A DNA stretch of 46,755 nucleotides from Saprospiraceae bacterium (lineage in GTDB: Bacteria; Bacteroidota; Bacteroidia; Chitinophagales; Saprospiraceae), in assembly GCA_026982695.1 (NCBI GenBank), contig JALSGS010000044.1, positions 1 to 46,755 on the forward strand, written 5' to 3'. The notes under the pieces are model-generated. The model saw nothing but the letters and a program-made list of their open reading frames with translations, was not told where the DNA came from and did not search any database. Made by a program: the position numbers and the translations under genes. Every line of letters starts with the position of its first letter. The first letter of the stretch is position 1. Below are positions 12,305-22,200 of this stretch, piece after piece.

Positions 12305-15166
12305 ATGAACATACAAGACTTGATTGAGCGGACAAGCAAAAGTAAGAACCCGCAGGCGGTGAAAGCCCCTTCCACACAAGCAGCCAACACAGCGACAGGG
12401 GCGTCGACAGCAACAACAGCAACAACAGCAACAACAGGCACACAGCAAACAAACCAAAAGCTAATCGTTGTCTTGCACAGCGAAGGCATCTCAGGCGGGC
12501 GAATCGGCATGATGCGCCAGCGTATCGCGTGTTCAAAGCTGCGAGGGCACAAGGTTGTATTCCTTTCCACCCCTCGACACGCATCACAGCTAAGCCGCCT
12601 GTTCGCCGCACTGGACGACATGAAACCAACGCTGATAATAAACCAGTCTTGGCTTGTCTTGCAGTTTCTCGCAAGCGGGCAGCGATTAACTGACTTCGTA
12701 GCGCGGGAAGACAGACACCCAAAGCCATACAGGTACAGCCCATACACATGTTGCGGAAGCACATACTGGGTATCGCTGGCAAGCCAAGCGGCTGTACCGT
12801 TTGAATACGTCCATGAAGATGCGCGGGAACTAACACCTGTTCTTTGTGTGTACGACGATATCTCAATCCTGCACAGGATGAACCACGGGTTTTGGTTTAT
12901 ACGCCGCGTGCTTGACAAGTGCCTTCCATACCTTGTATCCGACAGCGCACACGAGTGGTTCAAAACACAACCGCTTTTCGAGTTCACTGTCTGTTCAACG
13001 CAGCATCACTTGCTGGAATTCCAACGGGTTGCTAACTCATGCGCTGCTATCTCACTGGACATTGAAACCAGCCGCGTGTTCATAACATGCATAGGCTATT
13101 CCTGTTTGATCTTCGACCCGCGAGCTGCTTGCGGCTTCCGCATCCATACGTTTGTTGTCCCTTTCTTCGCGCTTAATGCGGATGAGACAGGCTACATATC
13201 GTACTGGAAAACGCAGAGGCAAGAAGAGCAGGCGTGGTATGCTATAAGGCAGGTGCATAACAACAAGGTTATGAAGGTAATGCAAAACGGGGTTAAGTTT
13301 GACGCTGCTTATTTCATACGTTATGCTTGTCCTGTTCGTAACCTGCTGATAGACACGCTTGTTTTAATCAACGCCATATACGTCGAGTTGCCCAAAAAGA
13401 TCGACTTCCAAGCAGCCTTGTTTCTCCCAACTTATGCGTACTGGAAACAGGAATCAAAGGGTGAGCAGGACACGAAGACAAAGGTGACTTCAAGCAAGCT
13501 ACCGCGCACACAAGAAGACATGTCTAAGTACCTTGCTTACAACGCGAAGGATTGCTATTACACACTGCTTGTCGCGCTGGAGTTGCTGGAAGAGGCGGCC
13601 AAGCCCAAGCACGCATATGCCATCCCTGCATATCTGCGCACGTTAAGCCTACAAGGAGGTTCCCTTTCAAAAGCGACAATGATGGGGATCAAGATTAACA
13701 AGCAGTTCTTTGATGCTCTTATTGCTTCATGGCATGTGCAGGAGCAAGCAGGGCGCAACGAGTTCGCAGCTTTAACAGCAAACCAAGCGCTGAACTTCAA
13801 TGCGCCGCAGGCGGTCAAGGCGTTTGTATACGACCAGATGCTGTTCAAACCAATCCCAAGGCATGAAGGGGAGACAGACAAAAAGATCCTGCACATCATA
13901 GCTGAAAGGGATGTTTTGGCTCGCACGCTGCTCTCACCTTTGCTTAGCTCAAAGGAGGCTAAAGCCAACATATCAAAATACTCGAACATGTACGACCAGT
14001 GGCCGAAAGGGCGCTTCATGTTCGGGCTATCTGCTACAGGGACAGTAACAGAGCGATACTCAGGTTCAGCACATGAGTTTTTCATAGGCACCAACCCGCA
14101 AAACACACCCTATTCTTGGCGTGTTGCGCTTGAAGCAGACCCTGGCTGTTACCTAGTCAAGTTTGACTACGCGCAGAGCGATATGTATTTCACTGCATTT
14201 TGCTTGCAGGTGAAAGCCATGATTGAGAACGTAATGTCTGACAAGGATACGCATTGCCTTCATTGCGCTGCTTTCTTCCGCATCGGGTACGACAAGCTGG
14301 TTGAAGCGCACGGCAATGGAGAGGCTTGGGTGTCGGATAACCAGACAGGTGTGCGATCCATAACAAAGCGGGTCGGGTACGGGTGCAACTACGGGATGTA
14401 CGAACACACGCTGTTCACAACAATGGGGTTTAATGCTCTTTCTGCTGCTGCAAAGCAGTTGGGTATGGCGTATAAGACCGTGGATGATGTGATCACCTGC
14501 GCGGCTTTTCTTATCAACGTGTACCGCAACGAGCTTTATGCCGAGCAGCAAACAAACCTAGCCCAAGAGTACGAGGCTGCTATTGCCAACGAAGGCTATG
14601 TGGTTGGCGCGTTCGGGGCGACGCGAAAGTTTTTCGGTGACTTAAACAGACCTGGCAGGCAGCGTAACATAGCCAGCTTCTTCGGGCAGAACGGCACGGC
14701 TGGGAATATAAACCGCGCATCGCTTTCCATTGCGAACGATGAAGCGTGTTCGCGTTACGGTGTGCGGCTTGCCCTGCAAGTACACGATGAGCTTGTGTTC
14801 TCCATACCCTACGGCGTGCTGCACAAGGCAAACAAGCGCATTGCTAACTTAATGATGCAGCCTATCACAATACACGGGCGCACGTTCACAGTGCCTACCG
14901 AGCCGGATGTGGGGTTTGGCTACGGTAAGCGATTGCTTGGCTGGGATAAACTGGAAAGCAAAACAGAGGTTGAGATACGCGAAATGCTGCACGCGCATGA
15001 TGCCAAGTTGCTGGCCAAGCTCAAAGCAGGTGCGGCCTCTCAAGCTATCGATTTGTTAGCGGATACAGTTACATTGGGCAAGCAGGTTGAGCAGCCGCAA
15101 ACGTGGGAAGCAGCGCGTGCGCCGCAGGCAAGGGAAGTAAACGAGCAAAGGCAGCGCAAAGCATGA
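12305..15166 (+). CDS. DNA polymerase, family A with 3'-5' exonuclease, 953 aa
   Basis: Replicative DNA polymerase of the Pol I/T7 family. Exonuclease motif I is LDIETS (D252, E254), with later KVMQNGVKFDAAYF and YNAKDCYYTL as ExoII and ExoIII. Polymerase motif A is FDYAQSDMYF (D621), motif B is RSITKRVGYGCNYG with Tyr692 at the position of E. coli Phe762, and motif C is QVHDELV (H827, D828). In motif A the usual Gln-Ile-Glu-Leu-Arg is Gln-Ser-Asp-Met-Tyr. The first 50 residues are a Thr/Ala-rich low-complexity linker with 9-base DNA repeats (about 12413-12440); residues 55-240 precede the exonuclease and resemble no domain I can name. The C-terminus carries RAPQAREVN from the dispersed repeat. 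ATG 12305 has an AGGGG site; the stop overlaps the next start (ATGA). Confidence 0.93.
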   Translation: MNIQDLIERTSKSKNPQAVKAPSTQAANTATGASTATTATTATTGTQQTNQKLIVVLHSEGISGGRIGMMRQRIACSKLRGHKVVFLSTPRHASQLSRLFAALDDMKPTLIINQSWLVLQFLASGQRLTDFVAREDRHPKPYRYSPYTCCGSTYWVSLASQAAVPFEYVHEDARELTPVLCVYDDISILHRMNHGFWFIRRVLDKCLPYLVSDSAHEWFKTQPLFEFTVCSTQHHLLEFQRVANSCAAISLDIETSRVFITCIGYSCLIFDPRAACGFRIHTFVVPFFALNADETGYISYWKTQRQEEQAWYAIRQVHNNKVMKVMQNGVKFDAAYFIRYACPVRNLLIDTLVLINAIYVELPKKIDFQAALFLPTYAYWKQESKGEQDTKTKVTSSKLPRTQEDMSKYLAYNAKDCYYTLLVALELLEEAAKPKHAYAIPAYLRTLSLQGGSLSKATMMGIKINKQFFDALIASWHVQEQAGRNEFAALTANQALNFNAPQAVKAFVYDQMLFKPIPRHEGETDKKILHIIAERDVLARTLLSPLLSSKEAKANISKYSNMYDQWPKGRFMFGLSATGTVTERYSGSAHEFFIGTNPQNTPYSWRVALEADPGCYLVKFDYAQSDMYFTAFCLQVKAMIENVMSDKDTHCLHCAAFFRIGYDKLVEAHGNGEAWVSDNQTGVRSITKRVGYGCNYGMYEHTLFTTMGFNALSAAAKQLGMAYKTVDDVITCAAFLINVYRNELYAEQQTNLAQEYEAAIANEGYVVGAFGATRKFFGDLNRPGRQRNIASFFGQNGTAGNINRASLSIANDEACSRYGVRLALQVHDELVFSIPYGVLHKANKRIANLMMQPITIHGRTFTVPTEPDVGFGYGKRLLGWDKLESKTEVEIREMLHAHDAKLLAKLKAGAASQAIDLLADTVTLGKQVEQPQTWEAARAPQAREVNEQRQRKA
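15119..15129 (+). repeat. Dispersed GCGCCGCAGGC element at the polymerase C-terminus
   Basis: Exact copy within AGCGCGTGCGCCGCAGGCAA, which is also present (reverse complemented) between scaffold and portal genes at about 42278-42297. Codes for RAPQAREVN. Confidence 0.85.
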
Positions 15167-16491
15167 GCGAAGAAGAAACAAGAGCGGCTGTAAAGGATAA
15201 CAAGTTGTTGTCAGCTTACTTGGATGTAACAGTGCACAGCGAGTTCCCAGCGCTGTACTCTGTGTGGTCTGTGATCGGGTGTGCTTCTGCGGCTTTAGGT
15301 AGGCACGCTTGGTTCGATTTTGGTATCAGCAACATATACCCCAACATGTATGTTGTGCTGTCTGGAACACCGGGTTCACGCAAGTCGGAGGCGCAAAAAC
15401 CGCCCGTGGCTTTACTGCGGGAGGCCGCGAAAGGTTTACGCTTTGCCCCGCATGATACAGGGGACAGGCCGCAAGGTTTGATTGAAGCCATATTGCAGCC
15501 GGTTGACTGCGCGGAAGAGCAAACAGGGGTTGAAATGAACGAGCTTCTGTTCGACACGCCTATCGATCTGCTTGGCTACCCGCCGTTGAAAGCTGATAAG
15601 CATTTCATGTTCCTCTACAACGATGACATAGGGACAAACTTTGGAACAGGCATCGTGGCTTTGGCTCGCTTTTTAAGCAAAATGTGGGACGGCTTGGAGT
15701 ACACAGGCAGGTTGAAGCGGTCGCAGTTCAAAGTGAACGGGGGTTTGATGGCTATCTTAGGAGCGACAACACCTGACGATATGCACAGGTTCATGCCTGC
15801 TGAAAGCATAGGGCAGGGCTTCCCTTCCCGTATCATATTTGTAAACGCCAAGCGCAAAGGCAAGGTAGCATGGCCGAAGGATGTTAAGAAGGAAAGCGGG
15901 TTTTTGCGCGAAGCGTATGAGTGGATGTTCACTGACTGCTTGGGTGCGTTCAGCCTGTCCGATGAAGCGCGTGAGCTGGTTGGCAGCCTTTACCTTACAG
16001 GCGCGACCGCGATCAGTGACACGCGCTTTGTCTATTATAAGGAGCGTAGGCACACGCAGTTGCTAAAGCTTATGTGTATCTGTGCAGCCCTTGAGAAGAC
16101 AATGGCTATAAACGCTACACATGTGCGGACAGCTCACAGCTTGCTGCTTATCACTGAGACAACCATGCCGGATGCGCTTGGTGAGTTCGGGTTGTCCCCG
16201 CTGTCAAAGGCAAAGCATGGGTTGCTTGTATTCATCGAGGCAACGGATGGGTGGATTCCGCGCAAGGCTTTACGCCAGCTTACATGCAGAGATATAGCTT
16301 CGGAGGCTATGTTCTCAGAGGTGCTGCTTGAGTTCATGGCCACAGGGAAGGTGATTAAAGATAACTTGCCTGATATAGGCGAGGTATATCGAGCATCGAA
16401 CAAGAGTGAAAAGAGAAAGGATAGAGCGGCTATCCGTGCTATGTTAAAGAAGGGCAACAACGAGAATGTAAGCTCGTTGTTGGATTTGTGA
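15163..16491 (+). CDS. DUF3987-like P-loop ATPase (primase/helicase-type), 442 aa
   Basis: Residues 20-75 include a helical lead-in and YVVLSGTPGSRKSEA with the P-loop GTPGSRKS at 68-75; the Arg before Lys is common in DUF3987-type replication ATPases. MFLYNDDIGTNFG is the probable Walker B region, and LMAILGATTPDDMHRFM with SRIIFVNA follow as sensor-like strands, with FPSRI as a candidate arginine finger. The C-terminal 90 residues look like a winged helix (GWIPRKALRQLTCRDIASEAMFSEVLLEFMATGKV). No primase zinc motif is present. It overlaps the polymerase (ATGA), which suggests a replisome helicase or loader role. ATG 15163 was chosen for this coupling. Confidence 0.72.
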   Translation: MSEEETRAAVKDNKLLSAYLDVTVHSEFPALYSVWSVIGCASAALGRHAWFDFGISNIYPNMYVVLSGTPGSRKSEAQKPPVALLREAAKGLRFAPHDTGDRPQGLIEAILQPVDCAEEQTGVEMNELLFDTPIDLLGYPPLKADKHFMFLYNDDIGTNFGTGIVALARFLSKMWDGLEYTGRLKRSQFKVNGGLMAILGATTPDDMHRFMPAESIGQGFPSRIIFVNAKRKGKVAWPKDVKKESGFLREAYEWMFTDCLGAFSLSDEARELVGSLYLTGATAISDTRFVYYKERRHTQLLKLMCICAALEKTMAINATHVRTAHSLLLITETTMPDALGEFGLSPLSKAKHGLLVFIEATDGWIPRKALRQLTCRDIASEAMFSEVLLEFMATGKVIKDNLPDIGEVYRASNKSEKRKDRAAIRAMLKKGNNENVSSLLDL

Positions 16492-16506
16492 TTGAGCGGT
16501 GTAGCG

Positions 16507-16549
16507 TGCAATGGGCAAGCTGCAATGGGCAAGCTGCAATGGGCAAGCT
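16507..16549 (+). repeat. 14-bp intergenic tandem repeat, three copies
   Basis: TGCAATGGGCAAGC is repeated three times without change in the 81-base gap between two genes. It does not obviously form a terminator; it appears to be slippage-type expansion. Confidence 0.9.
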
Positions 16550-16572
16550 GAAACAACAATGGAGATAAACAA

Positions 16573-16806
16573 ATGAACAACAACAAAAAACAACGTAGCC
16601 TACGGTACTGGGAGCAAATGACAAGAAAAGAAAAACGCGATGTGCGAAGCAGGCGTATCGCAGAGGCAAGAAGGCAACACGAACTCAAGCCAAGCGCGTA
16701 TGTATCAGAGGGGATGCGAAGAAATAGGAACGCGTTGTTCTTCCTTCTTTTCTGCTTGGCTGTAACATGGGGCGCTGTTGTCCTGTTTATTCTGTTTGTG
16801 CTCTAA
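16573..16806 (+). CDS. Small basic protein with C-terminal membrane segment, 77 aa
   Basis: Not recognised. Residues 1-52 are strongly basic and helical (RKEKRDVRSRRIAEARRQH); residues 54-77 are a single hydrophobic span (ALFFLLFCLAVTWGAVVLFILFVL). This topology suggests a tail-anchored inner-membrane protein with a cytoplasmic basic domain. A role in tethering replication to the membrane or in host interference is possible; a holin is less likely in this early position. ATGGAGATAA precedes ATG 16573. Confidence 0.78.
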   Translation: MNNNKKQRSLRYWEQMTRKEKRDVRSRRIAEARRQHELKPSAYVSEGMRRNRNALFFLLFCLAVTWGAVVLFILFVL

Positions 16807-16823
16807 TTTAAGGAGAGAAGCAA

Positions 16824-17510
16824 ATGAAATCTATAGATTATGAATACACTTACTGCGTAGAAGTACATGGGGCAAAGGAAGTTTTAAAACTCGCGGTTGC
16901 TCTGCCTTTATCGGATCAACACGCCGTGTATATAGCGTTGAAAATAAATATTACAGGTGAGTCGCCTACATTTACAGGAGAAGAGAGACAAACAACAATA
17001 AACACGCTTTGCAGCGACGCTGTGTTTTCGCTTAAGCTTCATCTCGCCAAGCTTAAAAGGCTTGTACATGGGTGCGATCCAGAGAAAAGCACACACAAGA
17101 TTATAGTGGATAGTGCGTTAGTTGCTGCTTTAGTTGCTCACTGCGATGCAGAGCATCGGTTGTTGACGGGGCGTACTGCCTCGTGGCAATACAGTGCGTT
17201 TAAGGTGGTAATGAAAAAGCATATGCCTACAAGCTGGGAGACATTAAACGCTGACCACTATATACCACCTGACCCTGTAACAGAGGCGGATATAACCAAC
17301 GGGGAGCCGATACCTGTTGAAGTGCTTCGCGCTGTGCGTTTGCGTTTCACGTCAGAATACAGCAGAGCAACATACTCTAAGGCTGCGCCAGCACCAGAGC
17401 CAGCAACAGACCCAGAGCCAGCAACAGACCCACTAAAGGAACAGCTTGAGTTTAATTTCCCAAGTAACCAACCAATCAGCAACAGAAACAGGAGAATAAA
17501 CCGTGACTAA
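16824..17510 (+). CDS. Hypothetical protein, 228 aa
   Basis: Not recognised. AAGGAGAG precedes ATG 16824. Residues 1-185 are mixed alpha/beta without a clear motif; residues 186-207 are a Pro/Ala/Glu/Thr linker (PEPATD twice, encoded by an 18-base tandem repeat at 17394-17429). The segment LKEQLEFNFPSNQP near the C-terminus resembles short peptides with QxxLxF that bind the DNA sliding clamp (here EQLEFNF); this is suggestive only. The gene overlaps the ligase start by eight bases. Confidence 0.75.
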   Translation: MKSIDYEYTYCVEVHGAKEVLKLAVALPLSDQHAVYIALKINITGESPTFTGEERQTTINTLCSDAVFSLKLHLAKLKRLVHGCDPEKSTHKIIVDSALVAALVAHCDAEHRLLTGRTASWQYSAFKVVMKKHMPTSWETLNADHYIPPDPVTEADITNGEPIPVEVLRAVRLRFTSEYSRATYSKAAPAPEPATDPEPATDPLKEQLEFNFPSNQPISNRNRRINRD

Positions 17511-18558
17511 CACACAAACAAAAGACACCGCAGAGGGAAACAAGGCCGGCAACAAGGCAACCTCCCCGCCACCAAACGTAATGCTGGCCTGCACAGTGAA
17601 GGACATTTCCACACTGGAATACCCCCTATTCGCCTCTATAAAGTACGATGGAGTACGCGCTCATGTACACGCTGGTGTGCTCTACTCGCGCTCAAACAAG
17701 CCAATCAAAAATAAAGAGCTACAAGCCCGTTATGCGCGTTGGCCGTTCGATGGCTTTGATGGCGAGCTTACACTCCCAGCCCCGCGCAACACAGCAAGCG
17801 AGGTGTTAAAAGTGACAGCCTCAGTGAATGCGGATGCAAGCGAGATTGAGTGGCGCGTGTTCGATGCTATCCCTGACACAGCTAAGCCAACGTACTACGA
17901 ACGCTTGGAGTATCTTGCTGTTTCGCAGGTGTTGGATGGCAAGCTGGAAGATAGCAGCACCGAGTCGCAACCTACCTGGGTGCTTCAAGCCACGATACGC
18001 AACGAAACAGAGTTGCTAGACTTCATGCAGCACAAAGCAGCTAACGAAGAGGGCATAATGCTTCGCGGCGTTTACTCAACGTACACCAAAGGGCGAAGCA
18101 CCTTAGCCCAAGCCTCGCTGCTTCGCATCTTCACAGAGGCAACACATACAGCAGAAGTCGTTAGCATCATCCAAGCGCAAAAGAATACAAACGAGCGTGA
18201 GTTGAACGAAAAGGGGACTGTAACGCGAAGCACAGCAAAGGCAGGTATGGAGCCAAAGGAAGAAACAGGCGCGTTCATCTGTGTAGCAGCAAAAGATATT
18301 CGCGTAAACGCCAACTTGGTCGTTAAGCAAGGCACTGAGTTCAAGGTAGCCGCAGGGTCAATGACAAGGTTGCAGCGCGAGAAAAGCTGGGAGATGAAGG
18401 ACAAGCAGCAGCGGGTTATATTCGTGCATAAGCCGTATGGTGCGAAAGACACATTCAGACAAGCGCGGGTTCACGCGCACTGGTTTGCCCATGCAGGCGA
18501 TCAGCATGGTGGTGATTTGAGCGTTGAAACAAATGTAGACGATAGAGGAGAGAAGTAA
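17503..18558 (+). CDS. ATP-dependent DNA ligase, 351 aa
   Basis: Seals nicks using ATP through a lysine-AMP intermediate. Motif I is KYDGVR with nucleophile Lys47; DGFDGELTL is the ELxG-like motif, EWRVFDAI motif III, and EEGIMLRG motif IV. The motif V region reads SLLRIFTEATHTAEVV, without the usual Lys-x-Lys. The C-terminal 120 residues form the OB-fold (GAFICVAAKDIRVN... TEFKVAAGSM). Start is GTG 17503 behind AGGAGAATAAACC; no in-frame ATG of similar quality exists upstream of the catalytic domain. It belongs with polymerase and helicase to the replication module. Ends TAATG, overlapping the next start by one base. Confidence 0.85.
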   Translation: MTNTQTKDTAEGNKAGNKATSPPPNVMLACTVKDISTLEYPLFASIKYDGVRAHVHAGVLYSRSNKPIKNKELQARYARWPFDGFDGELTLPAPRNTASEVLKVTASVNADASEIEWRVFDAIPDTAKPTYYERLEYLAVSQVLDGKLEDSSTESQPTWVLQATIRNETELLDFMQHKAANEEGIMLRGVYSTYTKGRSTLAQASLLRIFTEATHTAEVVSIIQAQKNTNERELNEKGTVTRSTAKAGMEPKEETGAFICVAAKDIRVNANLVVKQGTEFKVAAGSMTRLQREKSWEMKDKQQRVIFVHKPYGAKDTFRQARVHAHWFAHAGDQHGGDLSVETNVDDRGEK

Positions 18559-19238
18559 TGGCGTATGTCAGATTGACAAAGCAAGCAAAGGAGGCGATGC
18601 AGATGCCCGTTGAAAACGAGCTTAAGGAGAAAGTAACAATGTACCGCAGCGTGAGCTTGGGGAGGAGCATACATTACCCGTTCTATATATGCAAAAGGCC
18701 GGAAGGGGAGCAGGCATATATTTTGGGCGGCGTTATGCGACGCGCACACGATGGAACGCGAATCGCAGACGCGCCTAGCGAATATAACGGTTGGGAAGGG
18801 TATGCGACAAAAGGAGGTCTTGTTTCCGTCGACGGCAGAGCGGTTAACCGTGTTGACTTCACGCCTGTGAGCCCCATAGGGCGCTTATTTCTTACAGAGG
18901 ATGGCGATATATACGAAGCGCAGCACGGATTTGTTTCAGTTAAACACACCTTGATACGCAACTACAACGCGTACCTTGCATACTGCGCCAACCCTGCCAA
19001 CAACGTCGACTCCTTGGTACATACAGCATACACGCCAAGCGAACACAAAAAGACGCACCATTGCAGGCGAAGATGGGTAAAGGGTGTTATAACCTCGTTG
19101 CACCTACCAGGAGACCCAATCGGTAATCTGCGCAGGCGCGCAGACAAGCACGAAGATGCAGTGAAGGCATACAACAAACTGCCTTCATTCATCCGCCTCA
19201 TGCTTAACCCATTCGGCCTGAACCCTTCCTTGTTCTAG
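18558..19238 (+). CDS. Hypothetical protein, 226 aa, last gene of the rightward unit
   Basis: Not recognised. Begins at ATG 18558 overlapping the ligase stop (TAATG). Mixed beta-rich middle (GRLFLTEDGDIYEAQHGFVSVKHTLIRNYNAYL) and a basic segment (KKTHHCRRRWVKG). No membrane segment or catalytic motif. Its TAG at 19236-19238 shares the palindrome CTAG with the stop of the opposing late operon, so no terminator separates the two. Confidence 0.82.
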   Translation: MAYVRLTKQAKEAMQMPVENELKEKVTMYRSVSLGRSIHYPFYICKRPEGEQAYILGGVMRRAHDGTRIADAPSEYNGWEGYATKGGLVSVDGRAVNRVDFTPVSPIGRLFLTEDGDIYEAQHGFVSVKHTLIRNYNAYLAYCANPANNVDSLVHTAYTPSEHKKTHHCRRRWVKGVITSLHLPGDPIGNLRRRADKHEDAVKAYNKLPSFIRLMLNPFGLNPSLF

Positions 19239-22200
19239 TCATCCTCGGGGTACATCTCAAGCACGCGCCTAGCTGCTAGATTTTCCCCATGCCCATTGAG
19301 GTAACTTTCAATAGCGCGGTGTTCCTTCGTATTCAACGCATACACCGCGCTTCTTGTTATCCAATCCTTGATAGTAGACACAGGTGTGCCGTTCGTGATG
19401 GCCTGATTAACCATGTCAACCAACTTATCCTCTGTAAGCCCGCCACCGCGTATAGCTGAACGCATAGCCCTGTTCAACCCTTCCATCCGGCCTCTTCGCG
19501 TTGCGGATGCAATTTTCAACCCGTAAAGCGCATCAGCTGTTTTGGTCTCCTTGATTGATTTCAACTCAAGCACACGCGCCATGAATGACATCGTATCCCG
19601 CGTATCATCATTGATCAACTCACGCGCACGGTTAACGCTGTACCCAAGCGCATATTCAGCCGTGTTCTTAACCGACCCAAACACGCCAAAGTTGCTCAAC
19701 ACCTCCAGCTGGTCAGTGACATTAAGCCCCTTGTTAACCACAAGCGACTTGGCTGATTCCAACATCCCCTCACCTACCGTAGCCAGAACGCTAACACTTG
19801 GGATAGAGTCCACCACATTCCCTCCACCGGTATACACACCAGGCAACCCGATACTACCGCGTGAGTGAATAGCAACACCTGTATCCGCGCCCATAAGCTT
19901 TGGTATGTTGCCAAGCGCACCGTACAGAATCCAATCCCCTGCACCGCCGAACGCGCCATCGATACGCGCTGTAAGCGTTTCCTCCCCGTCATAGCTGGCC
20001 ATCAACGTGTTGCTAAGCGCATCCCACCCAGGCAAGCTTTCGCCCCCAAGTAAACCGCCTTGCAAACCCATTTGCCAAAACGCGGCGCTACCGCGCAACC
20101 CTTCAATATCGCCATACAGCCGTTGCAGGTAGTTCGTAATCCAGGTAGTAAACAAGCCAAGAGGCAAACCCGCCGCGCCTTGAAACAGCTTCGGTTTGTT
20201 AAACGGCTGGTAGTTGCCCACAACCTGATCCATCTGGCGAATGGCAAACGCCTTCGCATCCGCGTGCGACAACCCTGCAACCTCCCTGCCAAGCGTGTAG
20301 TTCGTTGCAGCTGCAAGCACCTTTGTGTGTCGCTCTGATTTCTGCGTCATAAACGACAGCTTGTCAAGCCCGCCCTCTATAAGCTGCTGCCGGTACCCTT
20401 TGATTGGGGCTGTCACCGTGTTCAACGACTCAACAAGCGAGGCATCAAGCAAGCCTACATCCCCAACCTCTTCCAAGAACTTGCGCGTGTCGGGTTTGGT
20501 AATGGATGAAAACACCTGCGTGGTAAACTTCATCGGGTTGATAAGCGCCAACCTGTTGCCTACTGAATCAGCCCCAAGGTTGTGCGAAACCAAACCTGTC
20601 CGCGCTTCCCATGAAGCAATACCAGCCTCCCCAAGACTCTTTTCATTCGTTGACATGCGTAACGCCGCTATGGTTGCAGGCTGTACAGCAAGCCATGACG
20701 TGTAGTTAAGCACAGCCATGCCTGCATCCAACACACCAATAGTCATTGCATACGTTGCACGGTTAAGAAAGGTAGCGTGCTTGGCGAATTCAGGCGGCAG
20801 TTTCACGTTAAGCGTGTTCTCTGCGAATTCATGTAGGGTAGCGTGCGGGTTGCCGTACATCCCCAACGAGACCTCTACAGCTTTAAACTGCTCCTTAACA
20901 TCGTTACTTATCTTGCCTGTCTGTCCTGCATCCGTCCACTTTCCAATCGCATCCTTCATCTTGCCTGCGTACTCATCGTAAAAATCAGTAGCGGCCTTGC
21001 CTGCTGCAAACGGGTCTGTGTGCTTCTCCATAAGCGTATCACGCCAAAGGTCATAGGCGTTTTCCTCCTTCTCTGTTCGCCCTCCTTTCAGCTTTGCTGT
21101 CCCTGTACCAAACTCTTGCGAGGCTTCCAGCGCCTTGAGCTTATTCAACTCAGGACGAAACGCCTCTGCATGAGCGCTTTTCAAGGCAGAACGCAGGCCG
21201 TTAAGCACAGCCACATAATCATCAGCAACCGCCTGCACGCTTACATCAGCCTTACCGCCAATGCGCTTACCTCCAGCCCCTCCGCCTTGCGCTGGTGTTG
21301 TGAAATTCTGCAACACGCCCCACTCCTTCCCAGCCATTTGACGTGCTGTCTCATACTCCCCTTGCGTGTAAAACGTCAGGTTCGGGTTGGCCTTTTGCGC
21401 TTCAGCCTTTTGCAGCTCAAACTCCTTTGCTGTTCGCCCTGAGAACTGCACAAGCGCGTCCCCATGCATGTCCGCCATGTAGCCAACAAACTTATCCCGC
21501 ACCTTGGCAGGGGGCAAATGCAGCGGCTTCTCCTGAATGAGCTTACGCCCGTTGGCTTCGTTAAATGCGTTGAACTCAGAACGCACCTTAGCCGACGTGC
21601 TTGCCATCAGGTCAATCACCAGCTGAGTATCAGCTGAAACAGTTACAGGCTTGTACACCCCTTCACCTGCTTTAGCCATGTAAAACAAACGCAGCTTATC
21701 AGCTTCCCACGCCTCGTTTACAACCTCTTGCACAGCAGGAGGGAGCGCGTTAAACAGCCGACGATTAACAGCATTCTTCGGTATGTTGCCAGCGTCATCT
21801 ACATGCCAGCCGTATTTGTACTCGTTTTTATACAGCCCGTACTCAACAGGGATATGGGAATACTTGGGGTCGCCAAGCTTCTCAACCATACCACGCAGCG
21901 GGGCGACCATTTCATCTATCGCCTTATTCCCTGCGGCATACGTCATAGCGGTTACAGCCTGCGCGTGCTGCACAGCCGAAGTAGCGCGTCCACGAAACTG
22001 CTTAGTCGTTACCACGCCACCGCCAACTAACCCATCGCCCAAAATACCATCGACGTTTTTCATCGCCGTGACACGTTCAGGCATTCCGCGCATCGTCTGT
22101 GTTACAGCCTTATACAAGCGGCTGCGGGCGTACATGGTTTTATTCCGCTGCAAGTTACGTGCTGTAACCACGTTTTCAAGGTCTTCAAGGCTGCGAGGGA

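Noticed and set aside
12020-12457. Minus-strand frame with a run of cysteines
   Set aside because: The cysteines arise from the antisense of the Thr/Ala linker microsatellite of the polymerase gene.
15163-16491. Unusual Arg in the P-loop GTPGSRKS as a defect
   Set aside because: Arg before Lys is a usual variant in DUF3987-type proteins, so it is not treated as an anomaly.
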